The notes beneath the pieces are model-generated. The model made no database searches. It was given only the letters and a program-made list of their open reading frames with translations, and was not told the origin of the DNA. Below are positions 50,518-60,938 of a DNA stretch of 64,000 nucleotides, piece by piece. The position numbers and the translations under genes are program-made. The stretch comes from Odoribacter sp. UBA944 (GTDB taxonomy: Bacteria > Bacteroidota > Bacteroidia > Bacteroidales > Marinifilaceae). How positions within the stretch are numbered: position 1 is the first letter of the stretch; every line of letters begins with the position of its first letter. The stretch covers positions 42,516 through 106,515 of the forward strand of contig DBDA01000031.1 of NCBI GenBank assembly GCA_002293375.1, in the 5' to 3' direction.

Positions 50518-52353
50518 TTAATACCCGTAATCGTTTGTCAACTGTCCGTTGCTGTTGCTGATAAATACCTCCCAGATCGGCCAGAATTGTTTGGTGTTGG
50601 GATCATTGAAGAAAAGCGAGTTGATCTTGTCCCGTGTCAAGTCGTTGAACCAACTGCTCTCAACGGAGTAACCTGCCCCGGGATCGCCAGTTTCGCCGGG
50701 ATTCAATCCATAGAGCCTCAGGACGGTGTTGGGATAGGTGCCTGAGTATACGTTGTTGTAGGCCACAGAGGGTTCCGAAAGGCTGTAGTAAACATCTCCG
50801 CTCAGATATGCATACTTGCCGGCTCGGTCGACCAATTCAATCATCTTGCCCTTGGCATCTTCCATCTTGGCTTTGAGCAGGTTCCAGCGGATCAACTGCT
50901 CTTTTCGGAGCATTTCACCGCAGAATTCAAACGCGTATTCGTCCACGATGGCGTTGAACATCTGCTCCTTGGTGCTAATGGCAGCCAGATAGTCGGTCAC
51001 TTTTGTTCCCCAATCTTCTGACTTAAACGCCCGCTCCCGGATCATTTGCAGATACGGTTTGGCAGCAGCGGGACCTTCCAGTTCGTTCAATACTTCCGCC
51101 ATCATCAGTGGAATCTCGGCGTAGCGCATGTACTGCTTGTTGACTCCATCGTCGTTGGCTGCGGTCACATACCGGTTCATCCATTCAAACCGTATTTTTC
51201 CGAAGCACCATTGGTCGAAACCGCGCAACTCCTGTTCGGCCGGAGTGCCGTCAGCCATCTTCCCTTTGTTCCATTGATATGGAATGCAGGTCACATCCCG
51301 GCGCGTATCGGCCGGATCGAAATCAAAATAGACCGTCGGCAGCGGACCTACGGATCCCCCCTGCATCATCGTGGTAAATTGATTGGCATCTCCCTGTTGT
51401 CTGACAGCAAAATGGTAAGCCATTCGTCCCCGACCGGGCGAAAACGGTATCTCCCAAAGTGATTCCCCGCCGGCGACGATGTTGTCTTCGCATACTTTCC
51501 GGAATACGGTTTCAAAATCGTTTTCCAAACTGCCGGAAATACCTTCATTGGTCAGGATGTCGCTCAATTCCTGTTTGGCAATGGTGTACAGGGTAGTTAC
51601 CGACAGATCCGGATCGGTGCTGCGGCGGACTTCTCCGTCGGGGCGCTGGCTGAATCCGGCAGCGTTCAGGCAGAGGCGGGCGCGCAATCCCTTTACAAAG
51701 GTGCGGTTTACATGTTCCACACTGCCCGTCCAGGCCGTTCCCGGCCAATCCACTAAAGTGGCAGCTTCTCCGAGGTCGGCGATGATTTGTTTATAGATCA
51801 CATCCCGGTCGGATTTCGGCAGGTACATCGTTTCCGTGGAGATCGGCTCAAAACGGGCCGGTACATCTCCCCATGCTTTCACCAGGTCGGCGTAAAGTAC
51901 GGCCCGCAGGGTCAGCACCTCTCCGAGGATATGCCCCAATTCGGTACCCGGTTCCGGGTTCCCGTAGGTGCGCAACCCCTGGATGGCCAAGTTGGCCCGT
52001 TCAATTCCCTGATACATCATCGCCCAGGCGTTGTTGTCGGTGTTCATCTCCGAATTGGTAGCGGTAGCACTGTAACCGGCCAATTGTTCCCGTCTGTCGG
52101 TGCCGCTTCCGTGTGTGTTGTACCACTCGATGTCCGTATTAAAACCGTACCACAGGAGAAAACGCCCCCGGTACGAATTGGTCTCTCCGAAGGTATTCAA
52201 AATCCCCGTTACGGTACTCCAGGCCAGATCCGGGCTGGAAAAAACCACCGATGGATCTAAGGACGATTGGGACGGCGTGTCCAGGTAATCCTCGCAGGAG
52301 GTGATTCCCCATCCGGCGACGATCAGGCAAAATATATAGATCAATTTTTTCAT
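50518..52353 (-). CDS. SusD/RagB-family glycan-binding lipoprotein
   Basis: A 611-residue lipoprotein (lipobox GITSC, Cys20, then EDYLDT) that forms the lid over the SusC pore and binds oligosaccharides. SusD family blocks include LRAVLYADLVKAWGDVPARF and LCLNAAGFSQRPDGEV, with the C-terminal KEQMFNAIVDEYAFEFCGEMLRKEQLIRWNLLKAKM. It is translated 24 bases after susC and pairs with it. The pectic ligand is inferred from the enzymes in the cluster. Confidence 0.93.
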   Translation of the reverse strand: MKKLIYIFCLIVAGWGITSCEDYLDTPSQSSLDPSVVFSSPDLAWSTVTGILNTFGETNSYRGRFLLWYGFNTDIEWYNTHGSGTDRREQLAGYSATATNSEMNTDNNAWAMMYQGIERANLAIQGLRTYGNPEPGTELGHILGEVLTLRAVLYADLVKAWGDVPARFEPISTETMYLPKSDRDVIYKQIIADLGEAATLVDWPGTAWTGSVEHVNRTFVKGLRARLCLNAAGFSQRPDGEVRRSTDPDLSVTTLYTIAKQELSDILTNEGISGSLENDFETVFRKVCEDNIVAGGESLWEIPFSPGRGRMAYHFAVRQQGDANQFTTMMQGGSVGPLPTVYFDFDPADTRRDVTCIPYQWNKGKMADGTPAEQELRGFDQWCFGKIRFEWMNRYVTAANDDGVNKQYMRYAEIPLMMAEVLNELEGPAAAKPYLQMIRERAFKSEDWGTKVTDYLAAISTKEQMFNAIVDEYAFEFCGEMLRKEQLIRWNLLKAKMEDAKGKMIELVDRAGKYAYLSGDVYYSLSEPSVAYNNVYSGTYPNTVLRLYGLNPGETGDPGAGYSVESSWFNDLTRDKINSLFFNDPNTKQFWPIWEVFISNSNGQLTNDYGY

Positions 52354-52377
52354 CTCAGTACTATTAATTCGTTACAA

Positions 52378-55300
52378 TCAAAAATTTACGTTCAGGCCGA
52401 ACAGAATTTGGCGGCTCTTGGGGTAAGCGGAGTAATCCACGCCCGGTGTCAGCGGGGTTTTGCGCCGGGTGGATACTTCCGGGTCAAACCCTTCGTAGTT
52501 GGTCAGACAGAAGACGTTGTAGCCGGTCACGTAGAAACGTACCCGCTCGATACGTACTTTCTGCGTCAACTCTTTAGGCAGGGTATACCCCAGTGTCAGC
52601 GTCCCCAACCGCAGGAAGGATCCGTCTTCTACAGCCCAATCAGTGAATACGAACGACCGGGTGTAGGGAGACCACATGGTGGTGTGTGCATTCATCGCTT
52701 GCAGTTCCACCGGATCGTTGCTGATGGTACCGTTGGGGCGGAGATTGGTCCACCGTTTTCCGTCGGCCATGTCGGTGATCAGGTTGCGGTACTGGTATTT
52801 GCTGGAAGAGGTGTACTCGATCTTGTTGGCGTTGTAGATGTCGTTCCCGTAGCTCCAGTTAAAAACGGCTGACAGGTCGAACCCGTAAGCGCGGCCGTTG
52901 ATGGTCAACCCGCCGGTATGGACGGGGTTGGCATTTCCGACGATTACCCGGTCGTCACCGGTGATGTTGCCCTCTCCGGTCTGGTCGATCAGCTTCATCG
53001 CTCCCGGACGAATTTCGTTGATGTAGGTACTGGCTTTCGGCAGATCGGGACGATCTTTCAATATCCACTGGCTACCGTCGTATCCTTCAAAGTCGTCTAC
53101 TTCGTAGCGGCCTCCGTGGCGAATCCCGTACATTTCACCTACGGATCCCCCTTTGCGTACTAAGAAGTCGTCGCTAAATTCGGTGCTTCCCCAACCCGTC
53201 ATGGCGGTAAAGTCGTCCATGATACCGAGCGATTTGATCTTGTTCTTGTTGAAACCGATGTTGAAGTTAAAGCTCAATCCATACTTTTCCTGCTCAATGG
53301 CTACGTAATTCAAGGTAATTTCCAACCCCTTATTTTCGGTCTCTCCCATGTTCCGATATTGGGTGTTGTATCCGGTTCCGGAAACGGGGAACTCCATCAG
53401 CAGATCTTTGGTGTTGTTGAGATACACTTCCACAGAACCGTTCAGACGGCTACGGAAAAGAGCAAAATCCAACCCGATGTTGCGGGTGTGGGTGGTTTCC
53501 CATTTGAGGTCAGGATTGGCCATGGTTTTGGAAGGGCTCAGCAGGGAGCCGGAGTTGTTGACCCACTCTGTCGTCCCGGGATCGTAACTCTGTGACAGTT
53601 GACCGGAGGGGATGTTGTTATTTCCTGCGGTACCATAACTGGCGCGCAGTTTCAGGTCATTCAACCAACTTTCGGCACCCGACATAAAATTTTCGGCAGA
53701 GATACGCCACGCCAAAGCCACCGATGGGAAATAGCCCCAGCGATTGCCGTCGGCGAATTTACTGGAACCGTCCGCCCGGAAGGTCACCGAGGCGATGTAT
53801 TTGTCCAGGTAGTTGTAGTTGGCGCGTCCGAAAAAGGAGAGCAGGTTGTCGTCCGGATGCAGGTAGTTTTCCACGGTGGCTTTGATTCCCTGTGGTGTCA
53901 GGCGCATACTCTCCCGAAAAGTGAACTGTTCCGGAAAACCCGATATAACATCCGTGTGGGTGGTAGAGGTGGTACGGATCATCTCATGCCCCAGCAACAG
54001 GTTCAGGCTGTGCGCTTCGTTTTTAAACAGATCTTTGAAATCGTAAGAAAGAGTATTGGTGTTGCGGAATGATTTTCGGAACCGCTGTTCCATGTTGAGG
54101 GCTGGTTTGCCTTTGGCTTCTTCCGCTACACTGTTTTGAACGTAGTAGGTGGTGGTGCCGTAAAAACGGTTGTCTTCGCGGTCGTTGCGATCCAAACCCA
54201 CTTCACTCCGGAGGCGGAGGTTGTCAATGATCTCCCAGCCGAAGGCGGCTCCGAGGTTAAATATCTTCCGCTTCTGCGCCCGGTCGTTGTCGGCGATCGC
54301 TTTCAGCGGGTTCACCAGATCCCCGAATTTGTCATCGTCGCTCGAAGAGGAGGTTCCGCCGCCACCCATAGGGATGGGGGAGAAGATCACAGAGTGTTTC
54401 ATCCGGGAGTCGGCGCTGGATACTTCGTTCTGTTCATTGGCGCCCCCACCGTTGATTTTGGTTTCCGAATAACGGGCCGAGAGATCGATGCTCACGCGCT
54501 TGTTCGGTTTGTGGTTTAATTTAAAGCTGATGTTGTCCCGCCGGAAATCAGATCCTACCATGATCGCCTTGTCGTCCATGTAGCTGTAATTGAAGGCGTA
54601 GTTGGTCTTTTCACCACCGCCGTTTACGCTCAGACTGTGGTTAAAGGTGTGTCCGGTACGTCCGTATACCTGATCCTGCCAGTCGTTCCCTTTCACGTTG
54701 TCGTACAGATCCATGTCCTGGTAGGTGCCAAAGTAATTTTCATAGGAAGAGAGGTCTTCCCCATCCTGCAAACTGGCCAGTTCATACTGCCACTTCACAT
54801 AGTCGGCAGGGCTTAACACATCCAATTTCTTGGCGATCTTCTTAAACCCGTAATAAGCGTTGTAGCTGACAGTGGTTTTGCCCGCTTTTCCGCTCTTGGT
54901 GGTCACGATGACAACCCCGTTGGCGCCCCGCGCCCCGTAAATGGCGGTGGAGGAGGCGTCTTTCAACACGTCGATGGATTCGATCTCGGTGGTGGCGATG
55001 TCGGAGATGCTCTCCACCGGGAAACCGTCCACAATAAAGAGCGGCGTATTATCACCGGTGATGGAGCCGCCCCCGCGCACCCGGATCTTCATTTCGGCAT
55101 CCGGCGAACCTTCGGTGGTGGTGATCTGTACTCCGGCCATCTTACCGGCCATAGCCTCCACGGCAGAAGCAACCGGAATGGCTACCAGGGCTTCGGAACC
55201 CACGGAAACCACCGATCCGGTGATGTCTTTCCGCCGGACGGTTCCGTAACCGATAGCGACGGCCGCATCCAACTGAAGAGCGTCTTCTTCTAAGGTCACT

Positions 55301-55575
55301 TCCAGGGAAGTCCTTCCCCGCAGGGAGACATCCAGTGTTCTCATGCCGACAAAGGAGAAACGGAGCACCGCATTGGCGACATCGTTTACCTGAACGACAA
55401 AAGCCCCGTTCATGTCCGTACTGGTTCCGGTAGTGGTCCCGACCACGGCGACGGACACGCCGGGCAAAGTTTCACCGGTCTGGTCTTTAACGACTCCTCT
55501 TACCTGCTGGGCGAAAACGCTTCCTGCGTGCAGCCCGATCAGTAAGAGAATCAAACGTAGCATCGTGTTTTTCAT
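52378..55575 (-). CDS. SusC/RagA-family TonB-dependent outer-membrane transporter
   Basis: A 1065-residue outer-membrane beta-barrel that imports oligosaccharides, driven by TonB. In order it has a signal peptide (about 1-22), a carboxypeptidase-D-like domain (GVVKDQTGETLPGVSVAVVGTTTGT, about 25-105), and a plug domain (AIGYGTVRRKDITGSVVSV then SIDVLKDASSTAIYGARGANGVVIVTTK). The barrel ends with GYTLPKELTQKVRIERVRFYVTGYNVFCLTNYEGFDPE and LFGLNVNF. It is the larger partner of the SusD protein next to it. An 89-base gap separates it from the GH105 gene. Confidence 0.95.
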   Translation of the reverse strand: MKNTMLRLILLLIGLHAGSVFAQQVRGVVKDQTGETLPGVSVAVVGTTTGTSTDMNGAFVVQVNDVANAVLRFSFVGMRTLDVSLRGRTSLEVTLEEDALQLDAAVAIGYGTVRRKDITGSVVSVGSEALVAIPVASAVEAMAGKMAGVQITTTEGSPDAEMKIRVRGGGSITGDNTPLFIVDGFPVESISDIATTEIESIDVLKDASSTAIYGARGANGVVIVTTKSGKAGKTTVSYNAYYGFKKIAKKLDVLSPADYVKWQYELASLQDGEDLSSYENYFGTYQDMDLYDNVKGNDWQDQVYGRTGHTFNHSLSVNGGGEKTNYAFNYSYMDDKAIMVGSDFRRDNISFKLNHKPNKRVSIDLSARYSETKINGGGANEQNEVSSADSRMKHSVIFSPIPMGGGGTSSSSDDDKFGDLVNPLKAIADNDRAQKRKIFNLGAAFGWEIIDNLRLRSEVGLDRNDREDNRFYGTTTYYVQNSVAEEAKGKPALNMEQRFRKSFRNTNTLSYDFKDLFKNEAHSLNLLLGHEMIRTTSTTHTDVISGFPEQFTFRESMRLTPQGIKATVENYLHPDDNLLSFFGRANYNYLDKYIASVTFRADGSSKFADGNRWGYFPSVALAWRISAENFMSGAESWLNDLKLRASYGTAGNNNIPSGQLSQSYDPGTTEWVNNSGSLLSPSKTMANPDLKWETTHTRNIGLDFALFRSRLNGSVEVYLNNTKDLLMEFPVSGTGYNTQYRNMGETENKGLEITLNYVAIEQEKYGLSFNFNIGFNKNKIKSLGIMDDFTAMTGWGSTEFSDDFLVRKGGSVGEMYGIRHGGRYEVDDFEGYDGSQWILKDRPDLPKASTYINEIRPGAMKLIDQTGEGNITGDDRVIVGNANPVHTGGLTINGRAYGFDLSAVFNWSYGNDIYNANKIEYTSSSKYQYRNLITDMADGKRWTNLRPNGTISNDPVELQAMNAHTTMWSPYTRSFVFTDWAVEDGSFLRLGTLTLGYTLPKELTQKVRIERVRFYVTGYNVFCLTNYEGFDPEVSTRRKTPLTPGVDYSAYPKSRQILFGLNVNF

Positions 55576-55664
55576 CTTTTTTGAGTGTTAAGTTTAGTTT
55601 TATCTGGTTTTGAAAGAAAATATCGAAACAAACGTTAACGAAGATTTATACTGAAAAACGGTGG

Positions 55665-56885
55665 TCAGGGTTTTGATTTTTTTCCATTTATATCCGTTTT
55701 TTCAGATTCGTATTTTTCGTATTCTAAGCTGGCTAAAATAAAGGGAGCGACGCCTTTGGGGTCGTTGTCGCGGATCTTTTCCCCGACGTAGTATTCAAAA
55801 CTGCCGTCACGGTAGGGATTTCCGCCCAAACCGGCTACAGCGCAGCAACGTGTCAGCGAAATAGTTCCGTCCGCTTCCTGCCGGATAAACTGCCGGATAA
55901 GTCCCTCGTAACTCTCTGTCGCCACCGTCAAATAGGGATCCGCCGGGAGATACCCCATCCGCACGCCTTTCAACAGGGCGTATACAAACATGGAGGAGGC
56001 GCTGGCTTCCAAATAATTACCTGCTCGCCCGGGTTCGTCCAGAACCTGGTACCACACGTTGGAGTCCGCTTCCCGGGCGTTTTTCACCCCTTCGGCCACC
56101 CGGGCGAGCAGGTCAAGGATCTCTCCCCGCCGGGGGTGTTCTGCGGGAATAAAATCCAGCACATCCGTCAACGCCATAAAGAACCAGCCCACGGCACGCC
56201 CCCATACATGGGGAGAACAACCGGTTTCCGGGTTGGCCCACGCCTGCTCCCGGCTTTCGTCCCAACCGTGAAAATTCAGGCCGGTGCGCGGATCGTACGT
56301 ATGGCGGTATACCAGGGTAAACTGGTGGATCACATCGTCAATGTCTTCCGGGCGCTTCTCTTCTCCGGCGCACTGGGCATAAAAAGGAGCGCCCATGTAG
56401 AGGCCGTCCAGCCACATTTGCCAGGGATATACTTTTTTGTGCCAGAACCCTCCTTCGTGCGTGCGGGGTTGTGTATTCAGTTGGCTTCTCAGGCGAAGAG
56501 CGGCCAGTTTATACCGCTCCTCCCCACTTCGGCGCCACATTTTCCAGAGGAATTTCCCTCCGTTCAGGCGGTCTAAGTTGTAGTCTTCCAATTTGTAAGT
56601 CAGTATGGCGCCCGCGGAATCCACAAATTGCCGGGCGAACTGTTCGGTGTAGTCGAAAAATGCCTGTATTCCGTATGTTTCGGCCGTTGTCATCAGGGCT
56701 TGCGCCATGAGGCCCTGAGTATAATCCCACTTGGGTTTTTCCAGAAAATCCACCTGCCACAGTTCCGGGTTGCGTTTGAGTTCGGATTCGGCCATCCGGA
56801 CCGACCAGGGGGCCTTTTCCTCCTGAGTGCAGGAAAAAAGAAGTAAAACAAATAATGACAGTAAATAAATTTTCTTGCGCTTCAT
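55665..56885 (-). CDS. Unsaturated rhamnogalacturonyl/glucuronyl hydrolase (GH105)
   Basis: A 406-residue lipoprotein (MKRKKIYLLSLFVLLLFSC lipobox, Cys19) probably in the periplasm. GH105 family blocks are KWDYTQGLMAQALM, WLDGLYMGAPFYAQ (holding the catalytic Asp), PHVWGRAVGWFFMALTDVLDFIP and EASASSMFVYALLKGVR. It removes the 4,5-unsaturated galacturonyl residue left by pectate lyases. I choose the Met at 56885 for the lipoprotein signal. It lies 100 bases after the regulator gene and has its own promoter box, so it begins the catabolic transcript. Confidence 0.9.
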   Translation of the reverse strand: MKRKKIYLLSLFVLLLFSCTQEEKAPWSVRMAESELKRNPELWQVDFLEKPKWDYTQGLMAQALMTTAETYGIQAFFDYTEQFARQFVDSAGAILTYKLEDYNLDRLNGGKFLWKMWRRSGEERYKLAALRLRSQLNTQPRTHEGGFWHKKVYPWQMWLDGLYMGAPFYAQCAGEEKRPEDIDDVIHQFTLVYRHTYDPRTGLNFHGWDESREQAWANPETGCSPHVWGRAVGWFFMALTDVLDFIPAEHPRRGEILDLLARVAEGVKNAREADSNVWYQVLDEPGRAGNYLEASASSMFVYALLKGVRMGYLPADPYLTVATESYEGLIRQFIRQEADGTISLTRCCAVAGLGGNPYRDGSFEYYVGEKIRDNDPKGVAPFILASLEYEKYESEKTDINGKKSKP

Positions 56886-56909
56886 TTGCTTTATTTTTAA
56901 AATGCAAAA

Positions 56910-56917
56910 CAAATGTA
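56910..56917 (-). promoter_or_regulatory. Promoter of the GH105-SusCD transcript
   Basis: On the minus strand TACATTTG matches TAnnTTTG, 24 bases before the GH105 start. It lies in the only gap (100 bases) between the regulator gene and the catabolic genes, so it is the likely target of the hybrid two-component regulator. Confidence 0.55.
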
Positions 56918-56986
56918 CGCATACGTTTTCGAAAAGAGCGGTGATAAAATTCCCAAAAAAAGGGAAATACGTATCAAAAAGTGTTA

Positions 56987-59900
56987 TTATTCGTTGTTCC
57001 CGGCATATTCGGAGGGAGTCATCCCAAACTCCTCCTTAAAACATTTCCGGAAATAGGAGAGGTCTTTAAAGCCGACAGACCAGGCGATCTCCGAAACGGT
57101 ACTCTCCCCCTGTTTCAACAATTGCGCCGCCCGTTTCAGCCGGATCCCCCGGATAAACTCTTTGACGGTGATGTTGGCGATGGCTTCGAACTTCCGGTAC
57201 AGTTGCATCCGGCTGACCCCCATCTCTTCCGAAAACTTCTCAATGTCCAGCTCCGGATCGTCCATGAATTTTTCCACAACATCCACCGCCTTTTTCAAAA
57301 ACTTTTCGTTGGGAGAGTCCCATACGAGCTCCGACGGTTGCATCAGGAGGTCGCTTTTGATCTTTTCCCGCAGACTGTTCCGGATCTGGAGCAGGTTCTC
57401 TATTTTGGCGTCGAGGATCTGGATGTCGAACGGCTTGGTGATGTAGTCGTCGATGCCTGTCAGCACGCTTTCCAACTCCTCTTCCTTGGAAGTGACCGCC
57501 GTCAGCATCACAATGGGGATGTGTGCGGTCCGTTCGTCTTTCCGCAATTTAAGGCACATCTCCCGCCCGTTCATCTCCGGCATCAGCATATCGGCGATGA
57601 TCACATCGGGGAGGTAGGCGACGGCAGCTTCAAATCCCTCCCTGCCGTTGGCTGCCTCCAAGATAAAAAAGGCGGATTTGAAATGGCTTTTGATAAATGT
57701 CCGGATGTCCCCGTTATCGTCCACGACCAAAAGGTATCTGTTTTTGCCCGTTTTCTCTTCCGGGGCCGTTTCGGGAGCGGCGATGGCCGGCGCTTCGGTT
57801 TTCCGGGGCAACCGGACGGAAAAAACAGTGCCTTTACCGGGTTCGCTTTCCACCTCGATACTTCCCTCCATCAGCTCCACAAAGCTTTTGGTAATGGAGA
57901 GCCCGATACCGGTCCCGGTGATCTCGCTGGAACGGGCGCTTTGGAAAAAACGGTTAAAAATGTGCTGCCGGTTTTCGGCCGGAATACCGACGCCCGTGTC
58001 CTCTACCCGTATCCGGTACTCCTGTTCGTCGACCTCGGTTTTAATCCGGATCTTTCCCCCTTTTTCGGTGAATTTGATAGCATTGGAAAGCAAATTACCG
58101 ACAATCTTTTCCAACTTATCCGGGTCGAAAGCGGTGATGCAACGGGCCTCGGAACTTTCAAAGGTCAACTCGATCCCCTTTTCCGTAGCAGGATACCGGA
58201 AACTTTCCGCAATGCCGTGGAGGAAACGGATAAGGTCTCCGCTCCGGTACTCTACGCTGTACTTGCCCGCTTCCAATTTCCGGAAATCCAAAAGCTGGTT
58301 GATCAGTTCCAGCAATTTCCGGGCGTTTTTCCGGACAATCCCCAATTGGGTGCGGACCTCCTCGTCCCGGAGTTGCTGCCACAACTTTTCGATCGGCCCG
58401 ATGATCAGGGTCAGGGGCGTCCGGATCTCGTGGGACACATTGGTGAAAAACTGCAACTTCATCGTATCGACCTCGTGCAGTTTCCGGGCCTGCGCCTTCT
58501 CCAGGGCCAACCGGTTTTTCAGGTTTTCCCGGAAGGCGTATATGCGGACCAACTGCCGGGCCAGGAGCAGCGCCGCCAGCGCTACCAGGACAAAAAACCA
58601 CCACTTCTGCCAGAAAGGCGGGACGATAACGATGTCCAGCGAGGCCCCCTTCTCGTTCCAGATACCGTCGTTGTTCGACCCGATCACCCGGAACGTATAA
58701 CTCCCCGGGGCTAAATTGGCGTAGGTGACCAACGTACTGTACCCGGCATCGACCCAATTCTCTTCCAACCCCTCCAGTCGGTAGCGGTACCGGTTCTTTT
58801 CCGCCATGACATAGTTCAACGCCGTAAAGCGGAAAGAGAGGGTGTTCCGGTCGTGGGAGAGCCAGACAGTCCCTTCGCGAAGATTCTGAAAGGGCTCCTT
58901 TTCGTTAAATACCCGGAAGTCGGTCAGGACGACAGGCGGGATATAGGCGTTGGTTTTGACCAACTCCGGAACGATAATGTCAAAACCGTTGATCCCCCCG
59001 AAGATCAGCTCCCCTTTTTCATTTTTGGCAAAGGCCCCGTAGTTGTATTGGTTGTCCTGGAGTCCATCCCTTCCGTGAAAATTTTTAAACGATCCGGAAA
59101 CGAGGTCCAACACAGAGATCCCGTTCATGGTGGAGATCCAGAGGGTGGAATCCTGGCCGGGGAGGAGCCCCAGCGTATAGTTGTTGATCAGCCCCTCCTT
59201 TTCCGTGTAGAACCGGTAAAATCCTCTTTTCTTATCAAACCGGGCAAGGCCGTCGGGAGTGGTGACATAAAAATCCCGTCCCGGCAATTCGAGCATGGCC
59301 CGGGTCTTTTTGAAATATTTCCGGCTGGTCCGGGAAGAGGGGGAGTAGAGGGTCAGTTCGTTTTCTCCCCCGAACCACAGCTCCCCTTCGCTATCCTGGG
59401 TGATCCAGTTGACCTGCCCGGACGGCAGGATGTCGCTCCGGAATTGAAAATGCTTCTTCTTCCGGTCGTATTGTTCGACTCCCTGCGAACTGCCGGTCCA
59501 GATGTTCCCTTCTGCATCTTTAAAGAGCGCCCAAACCCGGTCGTCAGCCAACGAATTTGTGTCACCCGGCCGGTGAGTATAGGTACGGAGTACGCGGCCG
59601 CTGCGACGGTCCAATACCGTAATCCCTCCCTGATAGGTGCCCAGCCACAACTCCTCCCCGTCCAGCAGGAACGCTTTGATACAGTCGGAACTCAGTCGGC
59701 TGTTCTGTTGGGTAAAATAGGTAAAGTCGCCGGTTCTCCGGTTCAGCCGGTTGACACCGCCCATTTCCGTTCCGATCCAGAGGTACTCTCCGTCACAACA
59801 GAAAGCGAAGACCTCTGCGTTGTTCAGGCTTTTGCCGGATTCCCCGGCTATACCATACGAGCGGATAAACTGCTTTTCCTGTACAAAGTGGCTGATCCCC

Positions 59901-60868
59901 TGCCGGCTGCCCACCCACAGATCACCTTTGTCGTCCACGCAGAGGCTCAGTACCGAGTTCCGGCTGCTCATCTCTTTGCCGCTCTCCTCCGGCCCGTGGT
60001 AGTCGTATTGCTTGCCGTCAAACGAAAAGAGACCGGCGCGGGTACCGATCCAGAGCCGTCCGTCGTTGGCGCGGGCGATGGCGCGGATGGTTTGTGCACG
60101 CTCTTGCTTCGGGGAAAACGTGCTTTTGATAAGCCGGGACTCCCAGGCATTGATATAGTACAACCCGGAGTTATAGGTACCGATCCAGATACGGTCATCG
60201 TAATCGGCATAGAGTGCCCAGATCTCATCGTCCGGACGCTCCGTCTCGGGCAGCGGGAAGGAGGATAGGCGGTTTCGCCCGGCATGGTAGCAATACAATC
60301 CCTGCCCGGTGCCTATCCAGATATTGGCGCGCTTGTCTATGGCCACTTTTTTCAGCAGGGAAGAAGGCAGCTCCAAAGGGATGATTTCAGCCCGAAACAC
60401 CCCCTCTTGCTCCCGTTTCAGGACGACCAATCCTTGGTGGGTTGCCAGCCAGAGGTTTCCCTCGGCATCCTCGGCGATGTCATTGACAGACTGTTGGCCG
60501 TCTCCCCCGACCGGTTGGCGCAGAAAGATCTCCCGCTGCCGGTCGAAACGGCAAAGCCCGCCATTCTCCAGGCCGACCCAGAGAAAGCCCCGGCTGTCTT
60601 CAAAAATGATCCGGACCAGGTTGGCGCTCAGGGAGGCGGGATCGTTTGCATCGTGCGTGAAGGTGCGGAACTCCCGCCCGTCAAAACGGTTGATCCCGTA
60701 GGTCGTGCCGAACCACATCCAGCCCTCATCGTCCTGAAAAATACAGTGGACCTGGTTGTTGGACAAGCCCTCTTTCTGGGAAAAATGATCGAATCGTCCG
60801 GTAAAGTTTTCTTCGGCCTGTGTGGTGAAAAACGTGCAGAAAAACAGAAAAAACAGGATGCCCTTCAT
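56987..60868 (-). CDS. Hybrid two-component system regulator of the pectin locus
   Basis: A 1293-residue one-protein signalling system. In order: signal peptide (1-18); about 14 two-component propeller strands in the periplasm (about 25-640) with repeated DxxGxLWxGT blocks; a Y_Y_Y domain (about 690-750); a membrane helix (about 757-772); HisKA with His813 in VSHEIRTPL; HATPase (NLLSNAIKFTEKGG and GTGIGLSI); receiver with Asp1093 in IIADMLMPEMNG; and an AraC-type HTH (about 1205-1290). The family senses glycan fragments in the periplasm and activates the neighbouring locus. A pectic oligosaccharide ligand is inferred from position. It is divergent from the second TonB receptor. Confidence 0.95.
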   Translation of the reverse strand: MKGILFFLFFCTFFTTQAEENFTGRFDHFSQKEGLSNNQVHCIFQDDEGWMWFGTTYGINRFDGREFRTFTHDANDPASLSANLVRIIFEDSRGFLWVGLENGGLCRFDRQREIFLRQPVGGDGQQSVNDIAEDAEGNLWLATHQGLVVLKREQEGVFRAEIIPLELPSSLLKKVAIDKRANIWIGTGQGLYCYHAGRNRLSSFPLPETERPDDEIWALYADYDDRIWIGTYNSGLYYINAWESRLIKSTFSPKQERAQTIRAIARANDGRLWIGTRAGLFSFDGKQYDYHGPEESGKEMSSRNSVLSLCVDDKGDLWVGSRQGISHFVQEKQFIRSYGIAGESGKSLNNAEVFAFCCDGEYLWIGTEMGGVNRLNRRTGDFTYFTQQNSRLSSDCIKAFLLDGEELWLGTYQGGITVLDRRSGRVLRTYTHRPGDTNSLADDRVWALFKDAEGNIWTGSSQGVEQYDRKKKHFQFRSDILPSGQVNWITQDSEGELWFGGENELTLYSPSSRTSRKYFKKTRAMLELPGRDFYVTTPDGLARFDKKRGFYRFYTEKEGLINNYTLGLLPGQDSTLWISTMNGISVLDLVSGSFKNFHGRDGLQDNQYNYGAFAKNEKGELIFGGINGFDIIVPELVKTNAYIPPVVLTDFRVFNEKEPFQNLREGTVWLSHDRNTLSFRFTALNYVMAEKNRYRYRLEGLEENWVDAGYSTLVTYANLAPGSYTFRVIGSNNDGIWNEKGASLDIVIVPPFWQKWWFFVLVALAALLLARQLVRIYAFRENLKNRLALEKAQARKLHEVDTMKLQFFTNVSHEIRTPLTLIIGPIEKLWQQLRDEEVRTQLGIVRKNARKLLELINQLLDFRKLEAGKYSVEYRSGDLIRFLHGIAESFRYPATEKGIELTFESSEARCITAFDPDKLEKIVGNLLSNAIKFTEKGGKIRIKTEVDEQEYRIRVEDTGVGIPAENRQHIFNRFFQSARSSEITGTGIGLSITKSFVELMEGSIEVESEPGKGTVFSVRLPRKTEAPAIAAPETAPEEKTGKNRYLLVVDDNGDIRTFIKSHFKSAFFILEAANGREGFEAAVAYLPDVIIADMLMPEMNGREMCLKLRKDERTAHIPIVMLTAVTSKEEELESVLTGIDDYITKPFDIQILDAKIENLLQIRNSLREKIKSDLLMQPSELVWDSPNEKFLKKAVDVVEKFMDDPELDIEKFSEEMGVSRMQLYRKFEAIANITVKEFIRGIRLKRAAQLLKQGESTVSEIAWSVGFKDLSYFRKCFKEEFGMTPSEYAGNNE

Positions 60869-60897
60869 ACAATTTTTATACTTTTACTCCCCGTTTA

Positions 60898-60905
60898 TAA
60901 TTTTG
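60898..60905 (+). promoter_or_regulatory. Promoter of the right-hand TonB receptor
   Basis: TAATTTTG matches TAnnTTTG, 33 bases before the start at 60939, in the 70-base gap shared with the divergent regulator. Confidence 0.5.
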
Positions 60906-60938
60906 TAAAGATATACTTTTCACCATATACCTGCAACC

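Noticed and set aside
56940..56986. Terminator after the hybrid regulator gene
   Set aside because: The stem TTCCC/GGGAA has only five pairs with a T-rich loop, too weak to call.
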